Source: CAZTBB01 sp964611755
GTDB taxonomy: Bacteria > Pseudomonadota > Alphaproteobacteria > Micavibrionales > Micavibrionaceae
Assembly: GCA_964611755.1 (NCBI GenBank)
Contig: CAZTBB010000001.1
Span: 75,928-139,927 of the forward strand
Reading direction: 5' to 3'
DNA: 64,000 bases
In this document: in pieces, positions 53,911 through 62,670 of the stretch
Position numbering within the stretch: the first letter of the stretch is position 1
Layout of the letters: each line of letters starts with the position of its first letter
Notes under the pieces: model-generated
The model's input: only the letters and a program-made list of their open reading frames with translations
Told to the model about the DNA's origin: nothing
The model's database searches: none
Translations under genes and position numbers: made by a program

Positions 53911-54822
53911 CTATAGAGGAATACAATCCACTTGAGCGGTTGCAATATGGGTTCCATCATCGGTAATCACATCGGCGCGCGTCGAAATCGTTTTGCTGCC
54001 CGGCTTAACCAAAGAGCCAATTGCGATAAGAGATTGCGCATTGTCCGGCACAGGGCCCAACATGTGGACGCGCAGATTGGCCATGGTATATTTCCCTGAT
54101 TCAGTTGCCGAGCGCCCTGCAAGACCTGCTGCGGCATCCAACATGGAAATAGCAAGTGTTTCATCAATCTGCCCATGTGCATTGGTGAATTCTTCGCGCA
54201 ATGCCCCATCAAGATCGGTTTTCAGAAAGACTTGGCCCGGTTTTTTAACAGCTCTCGCAAATTCCATCTGTATGGCGTTCATATAAGGTGGGTAATTTTC
54301 ATGCTTTGATGCCTCTTGAACAGCCTTGAATCCGTCACCGGCCTTAATGTCAGGTATGGCAGGCAGATTAAAATCAGCATTATAGCCTCCACCATCTTGT
54401 TGAGGGTGGGATGGGCTGCCGATGTGATATGTTGCATTGCCCTTGACCATCTGTTTGCCACCAAATGAGAGATCCAGCTCTAAGGTCGCAAAATTCTGAT
54501 CACGGGCTAACAACCGGGCACTGGCGACAAGACTGCCTTTTTCTCCACCCTTGGGCGCACGCAGATATTGCACATCTAAATTGCGCAATGTTGTGTTTTG
54601 TGTGTCTGGCAAAATGGCGTCTAATTCTGCTATTGCTGCGTGATGCATAACGGAAGTCATAAACCCGCCATGCGGCGTTCCAACAGAATTATTGATGTTA
54701 TCTGAAACATCGCAGAGTAAAACCCTGTCTTCTGGAGTGTTTGTTTGTTCAACCCCCAAACGTGTCATGATTGGTGATAATGTTGTGTTCTCTTGCGGCA
54801 TAGACGATATAACCATTTTCAT
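53911..54822 (-). CDS. PaaI-type thioesterase with two hotdog domains
   Basis: 303 residues from the ATG at 54822 (GAGG about eleven bases upstream; later ATGs at 54816 and 54801 are possible). Two hotdog folds are seen: about 30-135 with NSVGTPHGGFMTSVMHHA, YLRAPKGGEKGSL, and 170-300 with GQIDETLAISMLDAAAGLAG and LRVHMLGPVPD. PaaI-type enzymes hydrolyse acyl-CoA or act in fatty-acid and aromatic degradation. The tandem duplication within one chain supports a pseudo-dimer. Confidence 0.8.
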   Translation of the reverse strand: MKMVISSMPQENTTLSPIMTRLGVEQTNTPEDRVLLCDVSDNINNSVGTPHGGFMTSVMHHAAIAELDAILPDTQNTTLRNLDVQYLRAPKGGEKGSLVASARLLARDQNFATLELDLSFGGKQMVKGNATYHIGSPSHPQQDGGGYNADFNLPAIPDIKAGDGFKAVQEASKHENYPPYMNAIQMEFARAVKKPGQVFLKTDLDGALREEFTNAHGQIDETLAISMLDAAAGLAGRSATESGKYTMANLRVHMLGPVPDNAQSLIAIGSLVKPGSKTISTRADVITDDGTHIATAQVDCIPL

Positions 54823-54976
54823 ATAATTTTCGACCTCGATAGTTTTAGAGAAAACCATCCTCATCCTGCAAGAAAAATAAATGCTGCGAAGCACAGCTTG
54901 TTTCTTGATTCACAGCCGCGAATTGCCTAAGAACATGGGGAGTAATGTTTTTAAATAAATGAAGTGAGATTTTTCA

Positions 54977-56656
54977 ATGGCCTCTTATGAATATGTGTAT
55001 GTGATGAATGGACTGACCAAATCCTATGGCGGTGGGAAAAAGGTTTTGGAAAATGTCACGTTAAGCTTTTTGCCGGGCGCAAAAATTGGTGTTTTGGGGC
55101 CAAATGGTGCGGGTAAATCAACATTGCTTCGGATTATGGGCGGCGTGGATAAAGATTTCACGGGTGAAGCGTGGTCGGCCAAAGGTGCAAAGGTCGGCTA
55201 TCTCCAGCAAGAGCCGCAATTGGATGAAAGCAAAACGGTTCAAGAAAATGTGATGGAAGGTCTGTCCGAGATCAAAGACATGGTCGATCGTTATAACGCG
55301 GTCAGTGCCCAAATGGGCGAGCCCGATGCCGATTTTGATGCCTTAATGGCCGAAATGGGTGAATTGCAGGAAAAGATCGATGCGGTTGATGGATGGGAAT
55401 TGGATCGTATGATTGAAATGGCGATGGATGCGCTGCGCTGCCCGCCGGCCGATTCCCCTGTAACAAATTTATCCGGTGGTGAGCGTCGCCGTGTGGCACT
55501 CTGTCGTTTGCTGCTTGAAAAGCCGGACTTGCTTTTGTTGGACGAGCCGACAAACCACCTTGATGCAGAGAGCGTTGCATGGCTGCAGCGTTTCTTGAAG
55601 GACTATGCGGGCACTGTTGTGATGGTTACGCACGATCGTTATTTCTTGGATAATGTGACAGGATGGATTTTGGAAGTCGACCGCGGGCGCGGTATCCCTT
55701 ACGAGGGGAATTATTCCACATATCTTGAAGCCAAGCGTAAACGTATGGAACAAGAAGCGCGCGAGGAAGATACACGTCAGAAAACGCTATCGCGCGAGCT
55801 CGAATGGCTGGGGACATCCCCATCGGCCAGACGATCAAAATCAAAGGCACGTATCAATGCATACGAAGAGCTTTTGGCGCAATCTCAAGATACAACACAG
55901 CGCAATGCGCAGATTGTAATTCCAACGCCGCCGCGTTTGGGTGATTTGGTTATCGAAGCCCAGAATATTTCCAAGGGCTTTGGCGATCATCTTTTGATTG
56001 ATGGCCTATCATTCCGTCTTCCGCCGGGTGGTATTGTCGGTGTGATCGGGCCGAATGGCGCGGGTAAAACAACCTTATTTAAAATGATCACCGGTGTTGA
56101 AAAACCGGATAGTGGTGATTTCAAGGTCGGCGATACTGTGAAACTTGGTTATGTCGATCAAAGCCGCGATTCTCTGGATGCGGAAAAGAGCGTCTGGGAA
56201 GAGATTTCCGGCGGTACTGATATCATCAAGCTGGGGAAAATTGAAATGCAATCACGGGCTTACGTCTCTGCTTTTAACTTCCGCGGCGGTGATCAACAAC
56301 AACTTGTTGGTAATCTCTCCGGTGGTCAGCGCAACCGCGTGCATCTGGCCAAGATGCTCAAAGAAGAAGCCAATGTTATTCTATTGGATGAACCGACGAA
56401 TGATCTGGATACAGAGACACTGGCCGCTCTTGAAGAAGCGATTGAGCGCTTTCCGGGCTGTGCGGTGATTATTTCGCACGACCGCGCATTCTTGGATCGT
56501 TTGGCGACCCATATTCTGGCCTTTGAGGGCGAGTCTCAAGTTGTCTGGTTTGAGGGCAATTATGAGGATTACGAGGCCGATTATAAGCGCCGCAAGGGGC
56601 AAGATGCGGACACGCCTAGCCGTATTAAATATAAGCCTCTTCGAAAAGCGGGTTAA
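54977..56656 (+). CDS. ettA: Energy-dependent translational throttle protein EttA (ABC-F)
   Basis: 559 residues, E. coli EttA length. Two ABC ATPase domains: LGPNGAGKSTLLRI with LSGGERRRVALCRLLLE and LLLLDEPTNHLDAESV; second GPNGAGKTTLFKM with LSGGQRNRVHLAKM and VILLDEPTNDLD. No membrane domain, and a linker (P-site tRNA interaction motif, about 240-300) joins them. It binds the ribosomal E site and adjusts initiation to energy charge. It stands upstream of the DotA/TraY genes, separated from them by about 220 bases, and is probably independent. Confidence 0.95.
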   Translation: MASYEYVYVMNGLTKSYGGGKKVLENVTLSFLPGAKIGVLGPNGAGKSTLLRIMGGVDKDFTGEAWSAKGAKVGYLQQEPQLDESKTVQENVMEGLSEIKDMVDRYNAVSAQMGEPDADFDALMAEMGELQEKIDAVDGWELDRMIEMAMDALRCPPADSPVTNLSGGERRRVALCRLLLEKPDLLLLDEPTNHLDAESVAWLQRFLKDYAGTVVMVTHDRYFLDNVTGWILEVDRGRGIPYEGNYSTYLEAKRKRMEQEAREEDTRQKTLSRELEWLGTSPSARRSKSKARINAYEELLAQSQDTTQRNAQIVIPTPPRLGDLVIEAQNISKGFGDHLLIDGLSFRLPPGGIVGVIGPNGAGKTTLFKMITGVEKPDSGDFKVGDTVKLGYVDQSRDSLDAEKSVWEEISGGTDIIKLGKIEMQSRAYVSAFNFRGGDQQQLVGNLSGGQRNRVHLAKMLKEEANVILLDEPTNDLDTETLAALEEAIERFPGCAVIISHDRAFLDRLATHILAFEGESQVVWFEGNYEDYEADYKRRKGQDADTPSRIKYKPLRKAG

Positions 56657-56884
56657 ACAGCCTTTTTAGTGCCAAAAAGTTAAAACATTACAATATCTTA
56701 ACCCTTTCTTGTCATGATTAAGCTGTGTGGGGCAGTTTAGTCACAGGCTCTCTGTGCCTTAACTTGCTGAAATTATTGAGTAAAAACCGTTTTGGAAGAG
56801 GGCGTGCGGCGTCTTCGATTAAAATTTATTAAAATTTTAAGTAATTCGCCGTATCCTTATAGATGGTAGGTGAGAGATAAAGTG
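56657..56884. other. Intergenic region before the DotA/TraY genes
   Basis: 228 bases without a gene. It contains a short hairpin (CACAG at 56742-56746 with CTGTG at 56752-56756), an AT-rich direct repeat (ATTAAAATTTATTAAAATTTT, about 56818-56838) and the sequence TATCCTTATAG shortly before the first DotA/TraY start, a possible -10 region. No terminator after ettA was confidently identified. Confidence 0.4.
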
Positions 56885-59794
56885 GTGAGCAACGTTACAA
56901 CAAAGCAAGTTGTGAAATTTATTGCTTTGCCGGGGGTGTACCCTCGGTTAAAGGAACTTTTTGGCTCTGGCTTTGGCTATTTCGCCTTTCTGATGGCACA
57001 GATTTACGGCATTGTTCGTCTTCTCCCGGCCTCTCATCCATACCTAAATCCAGCAAATATCGGTCATTTTGGGCTGCGCAATGTGATTGCGGAGGCCGCC
57101 AATAACCTCGTGGTGAGCCAGAAGAATATTGATCAATTGATCATTTTTGCCGCGCTTCTTGCCGCGCTTGTTTTGCTGTTTTTGCAGTTTGTTTTCTTGA
57201 TTTACGGCTTTTTTGTCACGCCGGCCGATGCTCAAACGGCGCTGTTTGTGACGCCAAACCCGGACACAGATATTGTCTTTATGATGATGGATCGGGTTTT
57301 TGGTATACCGGGTTTCTTCTGTGAGGCGGGCGTATGTTCCAGTATTGGAGCCGAGATCCCCTATCCGATGCATCAAAGCCTGCATGCGGTTTTATCGTTT
57401 TATTCATATGGGTTGCTCTCTATCGGGTTGCTGATTTTCCTTTATTTTGTGATTATTGTTGTGGGTGAGACAGCCGTTACGGGCACACCATTCGGTCAGC
57501 GTTTTGAGAATATCTGGGTGCCGGTCAGGTTGGTCATTGCTATTGGTCTATTAATTCCAATCAATAACGGTTTGAACTCGGCGCAATATATTGTTTTATT
57601 TGCAGCGAAATCCGGCTCCGGCCTCGCGACGAATGGTTGGCTGCGCTTTAATGATGCGGTTGTGAATCGCACAGGTGATATGGCCAATATCCTGGAAGGG
57701 GATCGTTCGAAATTAGTGGCGGTTCCGGGCTATCAGGATATCTCACCGGTGATTGAGGCGATGTCCTATGCCCATGCCTGTGCCTTTTCACACCACATAA
57801 TCTATGACGGAGCAACCAGCACCCCAACATCGGTGAATGATTTGGAGGTGCAACCCTATCTCACGAAAATTGTACATCCCTTATCTATTAATACAGACAG
57901 TGTTCTCCAAGTCACCACGAATACAGCCTATACGGATGCAATTAATTTTTATGACCGCGGCGATATTTATATCCGCTTTGGTAAGCCCAGAAGAGCTGAA
58001 GGGGCGGCTGAGAACTCTGAGGTTATCGGTGTTGAGCAAACATGCGGTGTGATCCGTATTCCGGTGACCTCAGTCAATATGACTGGAACCTGCGACGGGG
58101 CAGGTGAAACCGCGAGTGGAGTCGAGGGGCCAAGTGGTGGCCCGGATTGTGTGCTGCGCGCGTATTTTGAATTGATCAAAAGCATGTGGTTCGGCAGCGA
58201 ACTGACGTCTGATGGATCACAATCAAGCACATCCTCAACCGAGGCAAGTGTAAATGATCCTAATTTGCTGCGTAACGGATCTTATTATCTGGCGGCGATT
58301 ACAAACTCACTTCAACTTTCAGGTGGTGAAATGCAGCAGCTCGCTGAAAGAGGCGGTGCTGGTTTCCCTCAAGGGGATGAAGCGATTATAGGACAACCAT
58401 GGCTGGACGGGGATATTGCAACCTGGAAACAGAACCTCTTAACCATGTATCAGCCTGTGGTGGATGCGGTTCTGATACAGGCATGGCAGGATTATGCACA
58501 AAATGGTGCCAATACGGAAATGGATGAAGAGGTCTTGCGTAAAGGATGGGGTGCGGCCGGAATTTGGTATAATAAAATTGCAGAAATCAACGGAGCCTTT
58601 GTATCGGCCATTATGGGGATACCGGAATTACACCGTTATCCACAAGTCATGGAAGATGTGCGCAATTACAACCGCGTCTTCATGGAAGAGTTTTCCTATG
58701 AAAATGTATTCGATCCCGATCAGGAAAATATAAATCTAGATCGTTTCGAAGAGTTTCAGGAGAATTTTGGATACACCAGAGATGACGCGACCATGAGAAT
58801 GGCAGGGGTCATGAACGAGATTTACACGGTTTGGATTAATAACCGGAATATGACCGATATGGACAAGCAGCGTTTTGGCAATGTCTTTATTGATGTCATG
58901 AACCTTATTTTCGGAACATCGGGTCTGTTTGATATGCGCGGTATTAATGCGCATGTGCATCCATTGGCGCAATTAAGCTCGCTCGGGAAAGGGTTGGTTG
59001 AGGTTACTATTCGAAATGTGATGGGGAGCGGGCTTTTGTCATTTATTGGGCCGCTTATGGGCAATCAAGAGAATTTACCGCAGGCTGTTTCCGGCCTATT
59101 GACATCGACGGCCTTTATTGGTCTGACTGCCGGGGCTGTTTTATTCTATGTGTTGCCGTTCCTGCCGTTTGTATATTTCTTCTTTGCTATTGCGACGTGG
59201 CTGAAATCTATATTTGAAGCGATGGTCGGCGTGCCGCTTTGGGCTCTGGCTCATCTTCGTATTGATGGTGATGGTATGTCAGGCGAAGGGGCTTCGGGCG
59301 GGTATTTTCTGATCTTGGAAATTATGCTGCGGCCAATCATGATTGTATTTGGATTAATCGCCGCTGTTGTGATTTTTGCGGCCGAGGCCAGAATTTTGAA
59401 TTTCATTTGGGATCTTGTGATTGCCAATGTCGGTGGTTCGGGGACATCGGATACGGATGTGGCCTTTGTGTTTAACACAACATTGAACCGCGGCATTATT
59501 GACCAGTTCTTCTACACGGTTTTTTATGCGATCATGATTTATCTGATGGCGACGCCATGTTTCAAAATGATTGACGAAATTCCAAAAAATATCATGCGTT
59601 GGATTGGTGCAAGTGTCTCCTCATTCGGTGATACAGCCGGAGATCCAAAACAAGGCTTGATCCAATATGCGGCGACAGGTGGTATGATGCAGGGTCAGCA
59701 AATTACCGGTGCCTTCAGTAAGGCCGGTGGAGGTCTAGGTCGCGCCATTGCAAATGCTGGCGGCTCAGGCGGCGGCCAAGGACAACAGGGTTAG
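56885..59794 (+). CDS. DotA/TraY-family membrane protein, paralogue 1
   Basis: 969 residues from the GTG at 56885; GTGs at 56882 and 56870 are alternatives. The start was chosen because it aligns with paralogues 2 and 3, and AGGTGAG precedes it. N-terminal block QVVKFIALPGVYPRLKELF, membrane segments near 30-50, 88-115, 172-195 and 213-245, then the motif ETAVTGTPFGQRF (194-208). A long periplasmic middle follows with GWGAAGIWYNKIAEINGA, then a C-terminal membrane block (FFFAIATWLKSIFEAMVG, GGYFLILEIMLRP). Paired cysteines C146 and C151 lie in the first loop. DotA/TraY sits in the inner membrane of type IVB secretion and IncI conjugation systems. Seven bases separate its stop from the next gene. 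Confidence 0.88.
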   Translation: MSNVTTKQVVKFIALPGVYPRLKELFGSGFGYFAFLMAQIYGIVRLLPASHPYLNPANIGHFGLRNVIAEAANNLVVSQKNIDQLIIFAALLAALVLLFLQFVFLIYGFFVTPADAQTALFVTPNPDTDIVFMMMDRVFGIPGFFCEAGVCSSIGAEIPYPMHQSLHAVLSFYSYGLLSIGLLIFLYFVIIVVGETAVTGTPFGQRFENIWVPVRLVIAIGLLIPINNGLNSAQYIVLFAAKSGSGLATNGWLRFNDAVVNRTGDMANILEGDRSKLVAVPGYQDISPVIEAMSYAHACAFSHHIIYDGATSTPTSVNDLEVQPYLTKIVHPLSINTDSVLQVTTNTAYTDAINFYDRGDIYIRFGKPRRAEGAAENSEVIGVEQTCGVIRIPVTSVNMTGTCDGAGETASGVEGPSGGPDCVLRAYFELIKSMWFGSELTSDGSQSSTSSTEASVNDPNLLRNGSYYLAAITNSLQLSGGEMQQLAERGGAGFPQGDEAIIGQPWLDGDIATWKQNLLTMYQPVVDAVLIQAWQDYAQNGANTEMDEEVLRKGWGAAGIWYNKIAEINGAFVSAIMGIPELHRYPQVMEDVRNYNRVFMEEFSYENVFDPDQENINLDRFEEFQENFGYTRDDATMRMAGVMNEIYTVWINNRNMTDMDKQRFGNVFIDVMNLIFGTSGLFDMRGINAHVHPLAQLSSLGKGLVEVTIRNVMGSGLLSFIGPLMGNQENLPQAVSGLLTSTAFIGLTAGAVLFYVLPFLPFVYFFFAIATWLKSIFEAMVGVPLWALAHLRIDGDGMSGEGASGGYFLILEIMLRPIMIVFGLIAAVVIFAAEARILNFIWDLVIANVGGSGTSDTDVAFVFNTTLNRGIIDQFFYTVFYAIMIYLMATPCFKMIDEIPKNIMRWIGASVSSFGDTAGDPKQGLIQYAATGGMMQGQQITGAFSKAGGGLGRAIANAGGSGGGQGQQG

Positions 59795-59804
59795 GGGTTA
59801 AGTG

Positions 59805-62654
59805 ATGAGAACAGGTGATGTGATACGATATGCGACTTTGCCGGGCCTTCGCCCGCGCTTTGGGCGTGTCTTCATGACAGGCTTTAGACTCATTCCCTAT
59901 CTGATTGCAATTTTATATAACGCGGTTCGGTTATTGCCAAATAACCACCCATATTTGCGAACGATCAATATTGGCCGGTATGGTGTGCGTGATGTGATTG
60001 CACAGGCCGCCAATCAATTGGAGCTGAAGATCAAAAACATTGATCAGATGATTTTGTTTTTTGCCATTATGGTTGGTTTGGTTTTGGTGGGATTGCAAAT
60101 ATTATTGCTTCTGATTGCTTTGTTTGTGCAGCCGGCCATGGCATTTGTGCCATCGGATGTGTTTACTTATTTCCAAACACAATATGCCGAACATGATATC
60201 GCCTTTATGTTTTTGGATATGGTCTTTGGGATTGAAGGCATATTCAATTCCTGTATTTCTACGGCGACTGCATGTGTTGATATGAATGGCAACCAGATCG
60301 GGTTTTTCAACTCCGATGGCAGCGTTGCGGCCGGAAGTATAGGCGATGGCATGTCGTTCTTTGCCAGCTCATCATTCACGGCGTGGCCCTATCCGGTGCA
60401 TGTGGGTTTGCACGCATTATTCAATACATATAATCTGGCTTTGATGGTTGTTGCGATGATCATCATCATCTATTTCGCCGTAACAATTGTAGCGGAAACG
60501 GCACAAACAGGCACACCATTCGGGAAGCGCTTTAATAAGGTCTGGGCACCCTTGCGGATTGTTCTGGCCATTGGGTTATTATTCCCGATCGGTATCGGTA
60601 TCAATGCATCACAATATATCGTGCTTTACTCTGCAAAATTCGGATCAGGTTTTGCCAGCAATGCATGGATTAAATTTAATGAAACAATCAATGCGCAATA
60701 TGGAGCAGGCGTAGAGAAATTTGTGTCCTCCCCCAACTTGCCGGAAATTGGGAATTTGGCACAGTTTCTATTTGTCGCCAAAACATGCAAAATTGCGTAT
60801 GAGTATAGTGATAGCAATATAGAAATTGAGCCCTATTTCGTAAAAGATCCGTTTGCGCCACAAAATTCATTAATTCTCCAGGGAGGAACAAATTCTGACA
60901 GTGTAACTTCTTATGAAGATGTTATTGCATTTGCCGATGGCGATAGTGCCCTGATGCTGGCCTTTGGTGTGCGAACGGCCGATGGCAATCGATCCGGCGG
61001 TGGTGCGGGTCTGGATGAAGGGGTTCAGCAAACTATCATCCGGGCGGCCGATGGAATTTACCCGGGATTTGTGCGGCCGGTATGCGGCAATATGATGATC
61101 CCGCTTAAAGAGACGCGCGTGCCGGGACAGGGCGATCAAGAGATGGACGAGCTTGGCGCGGCTATTTCCGAGCTGCAACGTTTCTACATTGAGGACCTCA
61201 TTCGGGACATGTGGTACATGGAGGATGATAACGGCATATCCGGATCAGAAAATTATCCGGAAGATTTTGCCATGATTCATATGAATGTGAATGCCGATGA
61301 TTATGAAGTTCCGGGCCCGGAATTTGCGCAGACGCGTGTCGATATGCTGGAAGAGCGCTTTCAAGAGGCATTGGAAGAAGCCGTCGAAGGTATGAATGCG
61401 GCGGATAAATGGGATTTCAGCAGCGATGATAATAACAACCCAATCGTTATTCGCGGATGGGGCGCTGGCGGTATTTGGTATAATCGTATTGCCGAGATGA
61501 ACGGGGCCATTACATCGGCAATTTTTAATGTGCCAACACCAAACAGAAACCCGATGATCATGGAATATGTTGCCGATCAGCGCCGCCAATATGAACAGAA
61601 CTTTACCTCACAAGACCGGTATAATCCAAATATTGCGGGACGTGAAGTCAGGGTGCCGGAGCGCTTAATGTATAACACCAACGGCGCTGTAAGCCCGCTA
61701 GATATTGCAAAGGCTCTGTATTTTGCGCATCGATATTGGGACGAGTATTCCAGCAATTCGCATATGCGTGCCACCAATAACATTTTGATTGATTTAATCA
61801 ATGGGCTTCTTGGAACCGAAGGCGTATTCAATATGCGTAACAATGCCGATGTTCATCCATTGGCACAATTAACAGGGATCGGCCGTGCCTTGGTGGAATC
61901 ATCGGTACGCAATATCGGTTATGCGGGCGTAGGCGGCGTGGCCAGTGTTATTACACGTTCAATACAAGGTTTTCAATCTTTAGGTGCGCTGGCAAGTACA
62001 GCGGCCAGCTTTATGCTGACCTTTGCGATGATCGGCCTGACAATTGGCTTTGTTCTGTTTTACATCGTGCCGTTCATGCCGTTCATTTATTTCTTCTTCG
62101 CCATGGCCGGATGGGTCAAAGGTATTTTCGAAGCCATGATTGGTGCGCCGCTTTGGGCTTTAGCACATATTCGTATTGATGGTGAAGGCGTAACCGGACA
62201 AGCGGCTCTTGGCGGATATTTCCTTGTATTGGAAATTTTCTTAAGACCGGTTCTGATTGTCTTCGGTTTCATTGCCTCGGTTAGTATTTTTGCGGCGCTC
62301 GTTGGCTTCCTGCATTCCAGTTATGATCTTGTGATTGAAAATGTTGGTGGATCTTCGCCGGGTGATATTGGCGATGCCGATTTCTCGCCTGCACAACTAT
62401 CCTATTATCGCGGCGCAATTGATGAGTTCTTTTTCACGATGGTTTATGCGGTGATTGTTTATATGCTTGGGACATCGTGTTTTAAACTGATTGATGATAT
62501 TCCGAATAATATTTTGCGCTGGATGGGGCAATCGGTTCAGACATTTAACGACCAACGTGGAGATCAGGCGGAGTCCTTGAGCTCTATGACGACCATTGGT
62601 GCGCAACAAACCTTTGGTGGTGTTGGCAAAGCTCTAGAAGGTTTCATGAGATAA
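59805..62654 (+). CDS. DotA/TraY-family membrane protein, paralogue 2
   Basis: 949 residues from the ATG at 59805 (GTG 59802 also possible; GGGG eight bases before). It repeats the plan of its neighbours: VIRYATLPGLRPRFGRVF, ETAQTGTPFGKRFNKVW, ASQYIVLYSAKFGSGFASN, GWGAGGIWYNRIAEMNGA, ADVHPLAQLTGIGRALVE, FMPFIYFFFAMAGWVKG and AALGGYFLVLEIFLRP. The periplasmic cysteines are CISTATAC (C-x6-C) and later KTCKIAYEY and VCGNMMIPL. The middle region is rich in acidic residues and differs strongly from paralogue 1. It is co-transcribed with both neighbours. Confidence 0.9.
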   Translation: MRTGDVIRYATLPGLRPRFGRVFMTGFRLIPYLIAILYNAVRLLPNNHPYLRTINIGRYGVRDVIAQAANQLELKIKNIDQMILFFAIMVGLVLVGLQILLLLIALFVQPAMAFVPSDVFTYFQTQYAEHDIAFMFLDMVFGIEGIFNSCISTATACVDMNGNQIGFFNSDGSVAAGSIGDGMSFFASSSFTAWPYPVHVGLHALFNTYNLALMVVAMIIIIYFAVTIVAETAQTGTPFGKRFNKVWAPLRIVLAIGLLFPIGIGINASQYIVLYSAKFGSGFASNAWIKFNETINAQYGAGVEKFVSSPNLPEIGNLAQFLFVAKTCKIAYEYSDSNIEIEPYFVKDPFAPQNSLILQGGTNSDSVTSYEDVIAFADGDSALMLAFGVRTADGNRSGGGAGLDEGVQQTIIRAADGIYPGFVRPVCGNMMIPLKETRVPGQGDQEMDELGAAISELQRFYIEDLIRDMWYMEDDNGISGSENYPEDFAMIHMNVNADDYEVPGPEFAQTRVDMLEERFQEALEEAVEGMNAADKWDFSSDDNNNPIVIRGWGAGGIWYNRIAEMNGAITSAIFNVPTPNRNPMIMEYVADQRRQYEQNFTSQDRYNPNIAGREVRVPERLMYNTNGAVSPLDIAKALYFAHRYWDEYSSNSHMRATNNILIDLINGLLGTEGVFNMRNNADVHPLAQLTGIGRALVESSVRNIGYAGVGGVASVITRSIQGFQSLGALASTAASFMLTFAMIGLTIGFVLFYIVPFMPFIYFFFAMAGWVKGIFEAMIGAPLWALAHIRIDGEGVTGQAALGGYFLVLEIFLRPVLIVFGFIASVSIFAALVGFLHSSYDLVIENVGGSSPGDIGDADFSPAQLSYYRGAIDEFFFTMVYAVIVYMLGTSCFKLIDDIPNNILRWMGQSVQTFNDQRGDQAESLSSMTTIGAQQTFGGVGKALEGFMR

Positions 62655-62670
62655 CAAAGATACAGGTAAG

